64,000 bases of DNA, taken from assembly GCA_963822485.1 (NCBI GenBank), contig CAWGHW010000037.1, positions 372,001 through 436,000 of the forward strand. Reading direction: 5' to 3'. This DNA comes from DASUBV01 sp963822485. GTDB taxonomy: Bacteria > Actinomycetota > Actinomycetes > Streptosporangiales > Streptosporangiaceae. The notes beneath the pieces were generated by a model. That model was not told the origin of the DNA and ran no database searches. It saw only the letters and a program-made list of their open reading frames with translations. Below are positions 25,126 to 33,181 of the stretch, one piece after another. Within the stretch, counting starts at the first letter, position 1. Each line of letters starts with the position of its first letter. The translations under genes were made by a program, and so were the position numbers.

Positions 25126-25788
25126 ATGATGCGGGTCTACGCCCGTCGGCGCGGCATCTCCTGGCTCAACCTGTCGGCCCTGCTGCTGATCGCGGCCGGG
25201 GTGGTGATCGCCGTCAGCGGCCACGACACGCTGCGCTGGTCGCCGCCGCCCGTTCCGCCCGCCTGGGCCGCCCGGCCGGACCCGCCCCGGCTCAGCTCCG
25301 AGCAGGTCCGCCACCGCCTGCCCCGGTCCGCCCCGGTCAGCCTGGATATCCCGGCGATCAAGGTCCGGGCCCGGGTTACCCCGCTCGGCTTCGGGCGGAG
25401 CCAGAGCGTGGCCGTGCCCTCGCTAAAGACCCCGTTCGTGACCGGCTGGTTCGACCACGGGCCCGCCCCCGGATCGCGGGGCGCATCGGTCATAGTGGGC
25501 CATGTCGATGCCGCCGGGGTTGGTCCGGCGGTCTTTTACTACCTGGGTGATATGCGACCGGGAAATAGGATTTACGTCCACCTGCGCAGCGGTCGGACGG
25601 CAATATTCGAGGCCTACTCGGTGGCGCTGTACCCGAAGGACGCCTTCCCCACGGCCAGGGTCTACGGATACACCAGCTGGCCGACGTTGCGCCTGGTCAC
25701 CTGCGGCGGAGTGTTCGATCCGCGCACGGGACATTACCTGGGAAACACGGTGGTATTCGCCACCTATGTCGGCGAGCGGGCCGCTTAG
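25126..25788 (+). CDS. Class E/F sortase
   Basis: Membrane-bound transpeptidase-fold protein of 220 residues. The N-terminal anchor is LNLSALLLIAAGVVIAVSG after a basic MMRVYARRRG. The sortase barrel begins at SLDIPAIKVRARVTPLGF. Catalytic residues are visible: His in SVIVGHVDA, Cys in LRLVTCGGVFDPRTGHY, and a following Arg. There is no pilin or LPXTG substrate next to it, although a peptidoglycan-binding secreted protein lies downstream. A hairpin after the stop makes it a single-gene unit. Confidence 0.88.
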   Translation: MMRVYARRRGISWLNLSALLLIAAGVVIAVSGHDTLRWSPPPVPPAWAARPDPPRLSSEQVRHRLPRSAPVSLDIPAIKVRARVTPLGFGRSQSVAVPSLKTPFVTGWFDHGPAPGSRGASVIVGHVDAAGVGPAVFYYLGDMRPGNRIYVHLRSGRTAIFEAYSVALYPKDAFPTARVYGYTSWPTLRLVTCGGVFDPRTGHYLGNTVVFATYVGERAA

Positions 25789-25804
25789 TCACTTACTCCG
25801 GCAA

Positions 25805-25839
25805 GGCCGCCTGGCTAAGGCATAGCCGAGCCAGCGGCC
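25805..25839 (+). terminator. Hairpin downstream of the sortase gene
   Basis: GGCCGC (25805-25810) and TGGCT (25812-25816) pair with AGCCA (25829-25833) and GCGGCC (25834-25839), giving an 11-bp stem with one bulged C and a 12-base loop. It starts 17 bases after the sortase stop. No T-run follows. Confidence 0.55.
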
Positions 25840-25933
25840 CTGGATCCGCGCCATTACGGGCACCCGCACGCTTAAACATCTCATCAGCCGTCCTGATCAA
25901 ACAAGCATTCAGGGCACCTCATTTGAAGCAGCC

Positions 25934-26078
25934 TTGACGCTCAAAGAAGCGCGAATTTACGTTTGATGAGTATTGCCAGGCATTCCGTACTGTGCGCTCC
26001 GGGGGGGAACCGAGCCAGGTACGCGGTCCCGGGGACCAGAGCATGCGCCATCGGCGCGTGCGGGCGGCCAGAAGGAGG
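25934..26078 (+). promoter_or_regulatory. Promoter and structured leader of the peptidoglycan-binding protein gene
   Basis: TTGACG (25934-25939) and TACGTT (25958-25963) with an 18-base spacer make a good sigma-70 promoter in an unusually AT-rich interval. The predicted transcript has about 110 untranslated bases. They contain the pairable segments CGTAC/GTACG, a GGGGGGGAACCGAGCC tract, GGTCC/GGACC and GCGCC/GGCGC. The GGGGGAACCG tract before a cell-wall protein recalls c-di-AMP (ydaO) riboswitches, but the second conserved half of that riboswitch was not found, so the identification is weak. AAGGAGG (26072-26078) closes the leader. Confidence 0.45.
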
Positions 26079-26082
26079 ATTT

Positions 26083-26631
26083 ATGCGTTCAGTCATGCGC
26101 CGGATTACCGTCGGCGTAGTAGGTCTGCTAGCCGTCGCCACCACGGCGACGCTGGTGACCGCCGCACCATCCGGCGCGGCTACCTCGGCACCGCAGAGTC
26201 ACATCTACTCGACGGCCCTCAGGTGGCCGACCGTGCGGCCGGGTGCCGTCGGCGAGCGGGTGTTCACCATCCAGTACCTGCTCCAGCAGCGCAGGCTCCG
26301 GGTGTTCGCGGACGGCCGGTACGGCCGGGCGACCACGGCGGCCGTGCGCGCCTTCCAGCGCAGCCGCGGCCTGCGGCCCGACGGCATCGTCGGCGCCTCG
26401 ACCTGGAACCGGCTGATCACGACCGTCCGGCGCGGCAGCGCGGGACCGGCCGTGCGCGCGGTCCAGCACAGCATGCGGTTCGCGTACGGGTTCAGGTTCC
26501 AGCGAGTCACCGGGTTCTTCGGACTCCCGACACTGCGGGTGGTGCTGGCCTTCCAGCGCGGCTCCCACCTGCGCGTTGACGGCGTCGTCGGGTTCCAGAC
26601 CTGGATGACCATCGTCGTGTTCGAGCACTAG
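26083..26631 (+). CDS. Secreted protein with two peptidoglycan-binding (PG_binding_1) repeats
   Basis: A 182-residue exported protein. The signal peptide is RRITVGVVGLLAVATTATLV with cleavage near PSGAA. Two PG_binding_1 modules follow. The first is GAVGERVFTIQYLLQQRRLR to FADGRYGRATTAAVRAFQRS and GLRPDGIVGASTWNRLI. The second begins GSAGPAVRAVQHSM and ends VDGVVGFQTWMTIVVF. No catalytic domain is attached, so it may bind the wall or serve as an inhibitor or partner of hydrolases. The start has AAGGAGG five bases upstream. Confidence 0.88.
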   Translation: MRSVMRRITVGVVGLLAVATTATLVTAAPSGAATSAPQSHIYSTALRWPTVRPGAVGERVFTIQYLLQQRRLRVFADGRYGRATTAAVRAFQRSRGLRPDGIVGASTWNRLITTVRRGSAGPAVRAVQHSMRFAYGFRFQRVTGFFGLPTLRVVLAFQRGSHLRVDGVVGFQTWMTIVVFEH

Positions 26632-26643
26632 CGCACCCGGGGC

Positions 26644-26683
26644 GGACGGGCAGCCAGCGCCATCCGGGGCCGGCTGTCCGTCC
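26644..26683 (+). terminator. Hairpin downstream of the peptidoglycan-binding protein gene
   Basis: GGACGG-G-CAGCC (26644-26655) pairs with GGCTG-T-CCGTCC (26672-26683), giving two helices of 5 and 6 bp separated by a single mismatch. It lies between this gene and the convergent CoA-transferase gene and is followed by gttta. Confidence 0.6.
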
Positions 26684-26696
26684 GTTTATGTCCGGC

Positions 26697-27878
26697 TTAT
26701 GGCCCGTCCTCCCCCTCGTCCAGCCAGGACCGGACCGCCCCGTCGTGCTGGCCCAGCAGCGGCGGCGCCGCGTGCTCCCGCGGCGGCTGGCCGTCAAAGC
26801 GCAGCACCGGCCCCGGCAGCTCGATCTCCCCCAGCAGCGGATGATCGACCGAGATGACCAGCCCCTGGGACCGGGTCTGCGCCCACTCGTACACCTCGTC
26901 GATCCGCCGGATGGACCCGGCCGGCACGCCCGCCTCGGCCAGCAGCGGCAGCCAGTAGGCCCGGTCCGCCACCGAGAGCGCCGCCTCGATCACCGCCGTG
27001 AGCTCCGCCCGGTGACCCACCCGGTCTTCATTTCTTCTATAACTAGGCGCATCGGGGTCGATGCCCACGATCGGCGCGAACCGGCGCCACTGCTGATCAT
27101 TGGCCACCGCGACCTGGATCATCCCGTCTCGGCAGGTGTAGGTCCCGTAGGGGGCGATGGCCGGGTGGTGGTTCCCGGCCGCGGCCGGCACCTCCCTGGC
27201 CACCGTCCAGCGAGTGCCCTGGAAGGCGTGCGCGCTGACCATCGAGGCCAGCAGCGAGGTGCGGACCACCCGGCCCGCCCCGGTGCGGGCCCGCTCGTGC
27301 AGCGCGGCCACGATGCCCAGCGCGGCGTTGGCCCCGGCCATGATGTCGGCCACCGACAGGCCGGACTTGACCGGGTGGGCCGGGTCGGGCCCGGTCACGC
27401 TCATCAGCCCGGCCTCGCCCTGCACGATCTGGTCATAGCCTGGCCGGCCGCCCTCCGGCCCGTCGTGCCCGAACCCGGTGATGGAGCAGATGACCAGCCG
27501 CGGGTTCAGCTCGTGCAGCCGCTCGACGCTGAAGCCCAGCCGGTCCAGCACGCCGGGCCGGAAGTTCTCCACCAGCACGTCGCCCCGGCGGGCCAGCCGG
27601 GTCAGCAGCTCGCGGCCCGCGTCGCTGCGCAGGTCACAGGTCACCGACTCCTTGTTGCGATTGCAGGACAGGTAGTAGGTGCCGACCGGGTCCGCCCCGG
27701 CCGCGGCCGGCACCGGATCGGCGAACGGGGGGCCCCACTGCCGCGACTCGTCGCCGTGCTCGGGGTGCTCCAGCTTGATGACCCGCGCGCCGAGGTCGGC
27801 GAGCAGCATCGTGGCGTGGGGGCCGGCGAGTGCCCTGGTCAGGTCGATGACGACGACATCATCCAGCGGTCCGGTCAC
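26697..27878 (-). CDS. Class III (CaiB/BaiF) CoA transferase
   Basis: Transfers CoA between carboxylic acids, 393 residues. The N-terminal block VVVIDLTRALAGPHATMLLADLGARVIKLE and the later YYLSCNRNKESVTCDL are typical. The catalytic Asp is likely in RPGYDQIVQGEAGLM. The C-terminal part has AEAGVPAGSIRRIDEVYE. A GTG at 27878 with GGAGG at 27886-27890 is preferred over the longer open frame. Around 27030-27047 the GC content drops and codons AGT TAT AGA AGA AAT GAA appear, very unlike the rest. No acyl-CoA partner gene is adjacent. Confidence 0.9.
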   Translation of the reverse strand: MTGPLDDVVVIDLTRALAGPHATMLLADLGARVIKLEHPEHGDESRQWGPPFADPVPAAAGADPVGTYYLSCNRNKESVTCDLRSDAGRELLTRLARRGDVLVENFRPGVLDRLGFSVERLHELNPRLVICSITGFGHDGPEGGRPGYDQIVQGEAGLMSVTGPDPAHPVKSGLSVADIMAGANAALGIVAALHERARTGAGRVVRTSLLASMVSAHAFQGTRWTVAREVPAAAGNHHPAIAPYGTYTCRDGMIQVAVANDQQWRRFAPIVGIDPDAPSYRRNEDRVGHRAELTAVIEAALSVADRAYWLPLLAEAGVPAGSIRRIDEVYEWAQTRSQGLVISVDHPLLGEIELPGPVLRFDGQPPREHAAPPLLGQHDGAVRSWLDEGEDGP

Positions 27879-28079
27879 GTATTTGCCTCCTGCGCGCCGA
27901 GTCCTTACAACTAATGGCAGTGTTGCTGAAGTGGGCACCGGGGGTCTTCAGGGACAGCTAGGGTGCAAGTGCCGGCGGGGCTGAAGGTCCCCCGCTCCCC
28001 AAGCAGCCCCGTCGGCACATACTTCCGCTGGTCACGGCCAGCCGGATGGCGCGGCCATGTTGAGACGCGAAGGAGATCC

Positions 28080-29012
28080 ATGACCCAGCCGTCCGGATTA
28101 AACCTGACCGGCGCGCAGCACGACATCACGGCGGGTGAGTACCACGCCACGATCACCGAGCTGGGCGCGGGCCTGCGGCGGCTGAACTACCGGGGCCGGC
28201 CCGCCATCGTCGAGTACGAGGCCGACGAGATGCCGCCGGCCGGGGCGGGCCAGCTGCTGGCGCCGTGGCCCAACCGGGTCGACGGCGGCCGCTACTCCTT
28301 CGGCGGCGTGGCCCACCAGCTGGACCTGAGCGAGCCCGCCGCGGGCAACGCCATCCACGGCCTGACCCGCTGGCACAACTGGCAGCCGGCCGCGCAGGAA
28401 GCCAGCCTCATCGAGCTGCGGCACGTGCTCTACGGCCAGCCCGGCTACCCGTTCTGCGTGGAGCTCACGGCGCGGTACCAGCTGTCGGCCGACGACGGCC
28501 TGGAGGTGTCGGTGTCGGCGGCCAACGCCGGCTCCGCGGCGGCGCCGTACGGGACTGGCTGCCACCCCTACCTGACCGCGGGCACGCCGCTGGTGGACGA
28601 GTGCGAGCTGGAGCTGCCCGCGGCGCAATGGCTGGCCGCCGACGACCGCGGCATCCCGGTCGGCGGGCCCGCCGACGTAGCCGGGACCGAGTTCGACTTC
28701 CGGGCCCGCCGGGCCATCGGCAGCACCCGCCTGGACCACGCCTTCACCGGGCTGACCGCCGACGCCGACGGCCGCGCCCGGGCCCGGCTGGCCGGGCCCG
28801 GGACCGAGCTGGAGTTCTGGGCCGGGCCCGGCTACTCCTGGCTCCAGGTGTTCACCGGCGACGCGCTGGCCCCGGAGCGGCGGCGGCGGGCGCTGGCCAT
28901 CGAGCCCATGACCTGCCCGCCGAATGCCCTGGTGAGCGGCACCGACCTGATCACGCTGGCGCCAGGTGAGCGGGTCACGCATCACTGGGGAATCCGGCTC
29001 CGTAGTCTGTGA
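28080..29012 (+). CDS. Aldose 1-epimerase family protein
   Basis: Galactose-mutarotase-like enzyme of 310 residues, interconverting sugar anomers. The start ITAGEYHATITELGAGLRRL, the PWPNRVDGGRYSFGG loop with the substrate Arg, and NAIHGLTRWHNW with a catalytic-site His are typical. GTGCHPYLTAG carries the second catalytic His, and the C-terminal ALAIEPMTCPPNAL carries the catalytic Glu. AAGGAG at about 28069 supports the ATG. Its last 38 bases overlap the convergent MobA-like gene, and its stop is the first unit of a 15-bp repeat. Confidence 0.92.
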   Translation: MTQPSGLNLTGAQHDITAGEYHATITELGAGLRRLNYRGRPAIVEYEADEMPPAGAGQLLAPWPNRVDGGRYSFGGVAHQLDLSEPAAGNAIHGLTRWHNWQPAAQEASLIELRHVLYGQPGYPFCVELTARYQLSADDGLEVSVSAANAGSAAAPYGTGCHPYLTAGTPLVDECELELPAAQWLAADDRGIPVGGPADVAGTEFDFRARRAIGSTRLDHAFTGLTADADGRARARLAGPGTELEFWAGPGYSWLQVFTGDALAPERRRRALAIEPMTCPPNALVSGTDLITLAPGERVTHHWGIRLRSL

Positions 29013-29637
29013 CACCGTGGTTTGTGACACCGTGGTTTGCGACACCGTCGTCGCTGACCGCGGCGCCCATCAGTCCCGCGACCCGATCCAGGTCGGCGCG
29101 GGTGTCGATGTCGTCGGGCCGTCCGGTGTCGCCGCACTCCACCAGCGTGACCAGCTCCGGGCGGGCGCGCAGGAACGTCCGGGCGCCGGCGTCGCCGGTG
29201 GCCAGCGCCATGACCTCGGGCCAGTGCTCGCGGCCCAGCAGCACCGGGTTGCGCGGCCGGCCGGCGTAGGCGGCCACCGCGACGCTCGCCCCGGCCTGGT
29301 AGGCGGCGATCAGCCGCCGCACCGACTCCGGGCCGACCAGCGGCTGGTCAACCAGCGCAATGACCGCAGCCGAACACTGCCCGGGCACCGTGGCCAGGCC
29401 GGCCCGCAGCGAGGAGCCCATGCCGGTGGGCCAGTCCGGGTTGTGCACGGTGATCACGCCGGGCAGGTCGACGGCGGTGGCGCCGGTGACCACGATGACC
29501 GGGCTGGCCCCGCCATCGTGCAGCAGCGCGACGCCGCGGGCAGCCAGCGGCACGCCGCCGACATCGATCAGGGCCTTGGGCTGCCCGATCCGGCTCCCCT
29601 GCCCCGCCGCCAGCAAGATCCCCGCCACCTGGGTCAT
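28975..29637 (-). CDS. Molybdenum-cofactor cytidylyltransferase-like NTP transferase
   Basis: A 220-residue MobA/MocA-like nucleotidyltransferase. The N-terminal GILLAAGQGSRIGQPKALIDV is the nucleotide-binding signature, with GMGSSLRAGL and ALVDQPLVGPESVRRLI (metal-binding Asp) following. GRPRNPVLLGREHWPEV is also typical of enzymes that transfer CMP to molybdopterin in xanthine-dehydrogenase-type maturation. XdhC is coded about 2.2 kb away, in line with that role. The C-terminus ends in three GV(T/A)NHG-like repeats produced by the 15-bp tandem array shared with the convergent epimerase gene. Confidence 0.85.
   Translation of the reverse strand: MTQVAGILLAAGQGSRIGQPKALIDVGGVPLAARGVALLHDGGASPVIVVTGATAVDLPGVITVHNPDWPTGMGSSLRAGLATVPGQCSAAVIALVDQPLVGPESVRRLIAAYQAGASVAVAAYAGRPRNPVLLGREHWPEVMALATGDAGARTFLRARPELVTLVECGDTGRPDDIDTRADLDRVAGLMGAAVSDDGVANHGVTNHGVTDYGAGFPSDA
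29010..29054. repeat. 15-bp tandem repeat starting at the epimerase stop codon
   Basis: TGACACCGTGGTTTG occurs twice (29010-29024, 29025-29039), followed by a diverged third copy (29040-29054). The first TGA is the epimerase stop. On the minus strand the same bases code for V-T-N-H-G repeats of the MobA-like protein. Confidence 0.9.
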
Positions 29638-29780
29638 GCAGTGAGCCTATGCGCGCCCAGCCCGGCCCGCGGGCTCCTCAGCCACGCCCGCCGCCGCCCG
29701 CCCGGCCCGGCCCGCGGGCCCACCAGCCCCACCAGCCCCGCTAACAGACTCCAGCCACCAGCTCCCGTTCATGATCAACT

Positions 29781-29828
29781 GTGGGTGTCCCGTTACCTAC
29801 CTCCTAGGGTAGGTAACGGGACACCCAC
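29781..29828. repeat. 48-bp palindrome, third member of the intergenic family
   Basis: The left arm begins GTGGGTGTCCCGTTACC and the right arm ends GGTAACGGGACACCCAC. Only a few central bases fail to pair. Its length, outer arms (GTGGGTGTCC/GGACACCCAC) and a TGATCA just upstream match the elements at 21069 and 21285. It lies between the divergent MobA-like and C45 genes, so it is not a simple convergent terminator. Confidence 0.8.
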
Positions 29829-29885
29829 GACCGGGTGGCCCGCCGTGGCGGCTGAGCGGCGGAGGCCGCGGGGTGCGAGGTACCT

Positions 29886-30990
29886 GTGGGACAGGTGAGC
29901 CTGACCGAGCAGGAGCTCGGCGGCCTGCGGTGGATCCGGGTCGAGGGCTCAGCCCAGGCGGCGTTCCGGGCCCTGGGCGAGCATGCCCGGGCGGACATCG
30001 GCGCCGTGCTGAGCGACTGGGACGGGCGGGCCGAGCTGCGCCGGCACGCCGCCGCCGAGCCGGGCCGGGGCTGGCTGGCCGCCGCGGCCCGGGCCAGCCA
30101 GGCCGAATGCCCCGGCCCGTGGGCTGAGCTGGCCGCGATGGCCGGCGGGGCCGGAGTGGCGCTGGACGACCTGGTGCTGCTGAACTGCCGCGGCGACATG
30201 GGCGCCGTACCGCCGGACGGGCGGCCGCCGCCCGGCGCGGATCGACGGGGCCGGGTGCAGCGACCTGGCCTGGCGGCGGGCGCGGTCGTTCATCGCGCAC
30301 AATGAGGACGACGCGGCGTTCTTCGAGGGCCGCTGCGCGCTGCTGACGCTGGCCCTGGACGGCCAGCCCGCGGTCACCGCGTTCTGGAAGCCGGGCTTCC
30401 TGCCCAGCAGCACCATCGCGGTCACCGAGTCCGGGCTGACGTGGAGCATCGACCACCTGACCGTCGCCGCTCCGGCCGCCGGCCGGCCGGGACGGCACTT
30501 CGTGGCCCGCGGGCTGCCGGCGGCCGCGGCCACGGTCGGCCAGGCCCTCGACTACCTGCGCGACCATCCGACGGCCGGCGGGTTCAGCTACACCATCGGC
30601 GACCGGACGGGGCGGGTGGTCATCGCGGAGTCGGTGGCGGGCCAGTTCGCCTGGCGCGAGGTCGGCGGCGGGGCGGACGGGCCGCTGGGCTGGCACACGA
30701 ACCACGGCCGGTTCGTGGCTGGCGCCGAGGGCAGAACGCCGGGGACCAGCCTGACCCGCGGCGCGGTGCTCCAGGCGCTGACCGAGCCGGCGGGCGAGCC
30801 CGACGCCGCGTGGTTCACCGCAATCCTGACCGGCGCCGTCCCACCGCTAGGCGTGCGAGCCGAGCCCGGCCCGGCCAGCACCGCGGCGACCCTGTGCACG
30901 TTCGTGGCCGACCTCAGCGGCGACCTGTTTGTCATCTTGGTCCGTGGCCGCCAGCCGGTCGCCGCTGCGCTGTCGGGCCTGGCCAGCTAG
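29886..30990 (+). CDS. C45-family acyltransferase/peptidase, isopenicillin-N acyltransferase-like (frameshifted)
   Basis: Ntn-hydrolase-fold protein of about 368 residues after repair. The N-terminal part (ELGGLRWIRVEGSAQAAFRA... DDLVLLNCRGDMGAV) is in one frame. A net +1 shift at about 30240 leads to DGAGCSDLAWRRARSFIAHNEDD. The Gly-Cys-Ser there is the expected autocleavage site and nucleophile, and HNED the following conserved element. GGFSYTIGDRTGRVVIAE and LGWHTNHGRFV are family blocks. The GTG start is the first in frame; its ribosome site is weak. The GNAT gene lies 10 bp downstream. Confidence 0.8.
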
Positions 30991-31000
30991 GCGGCGCGCG

Positions 31001-31825
31001 ATGCAGGGGGTGCCCGAGGACGGCCTGCTGGCCCGGATTGAGGAGAACTTCGCCGAGCACGCGTGCCACCTGCACCGCCAGGTGCCGGGCATGACGGTGT
31101 GGCCGGCCGATGACCTGGTCGTGGCGGACAGCGGGCTGGCCGACGACACGTTCAACGTGGTGGCCGGGGCGCGGTTCACGACGGCCACGGCCGACACCAG
31201 GATCGCCCGGACGGAGGCGGCCGTGGCCGCGACCGCGCGGCCGTTCACCTGGTGGGCCGGCCCGGCCTCCACCCCGCCCGACCTGGCGGCGCGGCTGGGC
31301 CGGGCGGGCCTGCCGGCGGTCGCCGCGGAGCCGGCCATGCGGGCCACGCTGGCCGAGCTGGGCGGGCTGGACGGCCTGGGCGGGCTGGACGGCGCGCCGC
31401 CGGGCCCGGCCGACCTGGAGATCCGGCTGGTCGGCACGGGCGAGGAACTGGCCGACTTCGCCGCGGTGCTGGCGGCCAACTGGAGTCCGCCCGCGCTGAC
31501 GGTGTGCGACTTCTTCGCCGCGGCCCGGGGCCCGGCACTGGCCGCGGCGAGCCGGGCTCACTACCTGGTCGGCTACCGGGACGGCTGGCCGGCCTGCACG
31601 GCCGAGGTGTTCGCGCACGCGGGCGTGGCGGGCCTGTACAACATCAGCACGCTGCCGGCGCACCAGCGGCGCGGCTACGGCACGGCGATCACCAGGGCGG
31701 CACTGCGCACGGCGGCCCGGCTGGGCGCGGCCACCGCCGTGCTCCAGGCCTCGGAGCTGGGCGAGCCGCTCTACCGGCGGCTCGGCTTCCAGCACTGCGG
31801 CGCGTTCACCGAGCACCCCGTGTAG
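31001..31825 (+). CDS. GNAT family N-acetyltransferase
   Basis: A 274-residue protein with a degenerate N-terminal half and a C-terminal GNAT domain. The acetyl-CoA loop is STLPAHQRRGYGTAITRAALR (R-R-G-Y-G-T), preceded by the beta-4 strand AGLYNISTL and followed by AVLQASELGEPLYRRLGF, the usual ending strand and helix. A GLDGLGGLDG stretch marks the linker. The substrate is unknown. Ten bases separate it from the C45 gene on the same strand, so co-transcription is likely. It converges on xdhC. Confidence 0.88.
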   Translation: MQGVPEDGLLARIEENFAEHACHLHRQVPGMTVWPADDLVVADSGLADDTFNVVAGARFTTATADTRIARTEAAVAATARPFTWWAGPASTPPDLAARLGRAGLPAVAAEPAMRATLAELGGLDGLGGLDGAPPGPADLEIRLVGTGEELADFAAVLAANWSPPALTVCDFFAAARGPALAAASRAHYLVGYRDGWPACTAEVFAHAGVAGLYNISTLPAHQRRGYGTAITRAALRTAARLGAATAVLQASELGEPLYRRLGFQHCGAFTEHPV

Positions 31826-31832
31826 CAAGCGG

Positions 31833-32975
31833 TCAGCGGGCCAGGCCCTCGGTCAGGCGCTCGTGGTGGATCCGGCCGGTGGTGGCGGTCAGCGGCTGGC
31901 CGGAGCCACCCCAGCGGAGCTGGATCAGCTCGGCGGCGATGGCCACGGCGGTCTCCTCCGGGGTGCGCGCCCCCAGGTCCAGCCCGATGGGCGAGCGGAG
32001 CCGGGCCAGCTCGCCGGAGGTCATGCCCGCCTCGCGCAGCCGGGCCAGCCGGTCCTCGTGGGTCCGCCGGCTGCCCATGGCGCCGATGTAGGCGGCCGGG
32101 CGGCGCAGGGCCACCTCCAGCAGCGGCACGTCGAACTTGGGGTCGTGGGTCAGCACGCAGATCACGGTGCGCGAGTCGGTGGCGATGCCGGACAGGTAGC
32201 GGTGCGGCCAGTCGGTCACCACCTCGTCGGCGTCGGGGAACCGGGACGCGGTCGCGAAGACCGGCCGGGCGTCGCAGACGGTGACCCGGTAGCCGAGGAA
32301 CTTGCCCGCCCTGGCTACCGCGGCGGCGAAGTCGATGGCGCCGAAGACCAGCATCTGCGGCGGCGGGGTGAACGACTGCACGAAGATGCCCAGCTCGTCG
32401 CGGCGGCGCTCGCCGTCGGGGCCGTAGCGGCGAACCCCGGTCAGGCCCTGGGCCAGCATCCCGCGCGCATCGTCGTCCACGGCCTGGTCCAGCCGGTCGC
32501 CGGAGCCCAGCGATCCGGCTGACTCCCGCGGGCGGTCGTCGCCGTCGGCCCAGATGATCCGCCGGGCGCCGACCTGGCCGGGCCCGCTGATCACGGTGGC
32601 GGCGGCGACCGGGATCCCGGCGGCGACCGCGTCGGCGATCTCCCCGAACTCGGGGAAGGTCTGCTTGCTGACCGGCTGGACGAAGATGTCGATGATGCCG
32701 CCGCAGGTCAGGCCCACGGAGAAGGCGGTGTCGTCGCTGATCCCGTAGCGCTGCAGCACCGGCTGGCCGGAGGCCGTGACCTCGCCGGCCAGCTCGTAGA
32801 CGGCGCCCTCCACGCAGCCGCCGGACACGCTGCCGACGACCTCGCCCGCACCGGAAACAGCCATGGCCGCACCGGGCTCGCGGGGCGCGCTGCTGAACGT
32901 GCTGACTACCGTGGCCAGGCCGAAGGACTCGTCAGCTGCCCACCACTTCGACATCATGTCCAGAATGTCCCGCAC
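31833..32975 (-). CDS. XdhC/CoxI-family molybdenum-enzyme maturation protein
   Basis: Protein of 380 residues that helps insert sulfurated molybdenum cofactor into xanthine-dehydrogenase or CO-dehydrogenase-type enzymes. The N-terminal XdhC domain has ATVVSTFSSAPREPGAAMAV, GSVSGGCVEGAVYE and GLTCGGIIDIFVQP. The C-terminal Rossmann domain has MLVFGAIDFAAAVARAGKFLGYRVTVCDARP and YIGAMGSRRTHEDRLARL. The target enzyme is not in the window. The MobA-like gene at 28975 is a likely pathway partner. Confidence 0.92.
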   Translation of the reverse strand: MRDILDMMSKWWAADESFGLATVVSTFSSAPREPGAAMAVSGAGEVVGSVSGGCVEGAVYELAGEVTASGQPVLQRYGISDDTAFSVGLTCGGIIDIFVQPVSKQTFPEFGEIADAVAAGIPVAAATVISGPGQVGARRIIWADGDDRPRESAGSLGSGDRLDQAVDDDARGMLAQGLTGVRRYGPDGERRRDELGIFVQSFTPPPQMLVFGAIDFAAAVARAGKFLGYRVTVCDARPVFATASRFPDADEVVTDWPHRYLSGIATDSRTVICVLTHDPKFDVPLLEVALRRPAAYIGAMGSRRTHEDRLARLREAGMTSGELARLRSPIGLDLGARTPEETAVAIAAELIQLRWGGSGQPLTATTGRIHHERLTEGLAR

Positions 32976-33097
32976 TGACGATCACCTCCCCGTCCAGCGT
33001 ACGTGGCCAGGGGCCGATCTGCATGTACTGGCGATCTTGGGGCAGCCGGAATGAGGTGCGTCACAATCTCCGGCCCGGCCGGCCGATCGCCAGGCGG

Positions 33098-33141
33098 TTA
33101 GGTTAGCCTAAGTTATTCCCTGTTAGGTAAGCCTTAGTTAT
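33098..33141 (+). promoter_or_regulatory. Two tandem iron boxes (IdeR/DtxR-type)
   Basis: TTAGGTTAGCCTAAGTTAT (33098-33116) and TTAGGTAAGCCTTAGTTAT (33123-33141) both match the left half and centre of the 19-bp iron-box consensus TTAGGTTAGGCTAACCTAA and are spaced 25 bp start to start. They lie 41 bp before the first gene of an iron importer operon, so iron-dependent repression fits well. Confidence 0.85.
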
Positions 33142-33181
33142 CCTCGCCTTCGAGGAACTTATTCGCGCGGGAAGGGACGGC

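Noticed and set aside
25970..26082. Confident c-di-AMP (ydaO) riboswitch call
   Set aside because: Only one conserved tract is recognisable and the leader is shorter than the class usually is, so it is reported only as a possibility.
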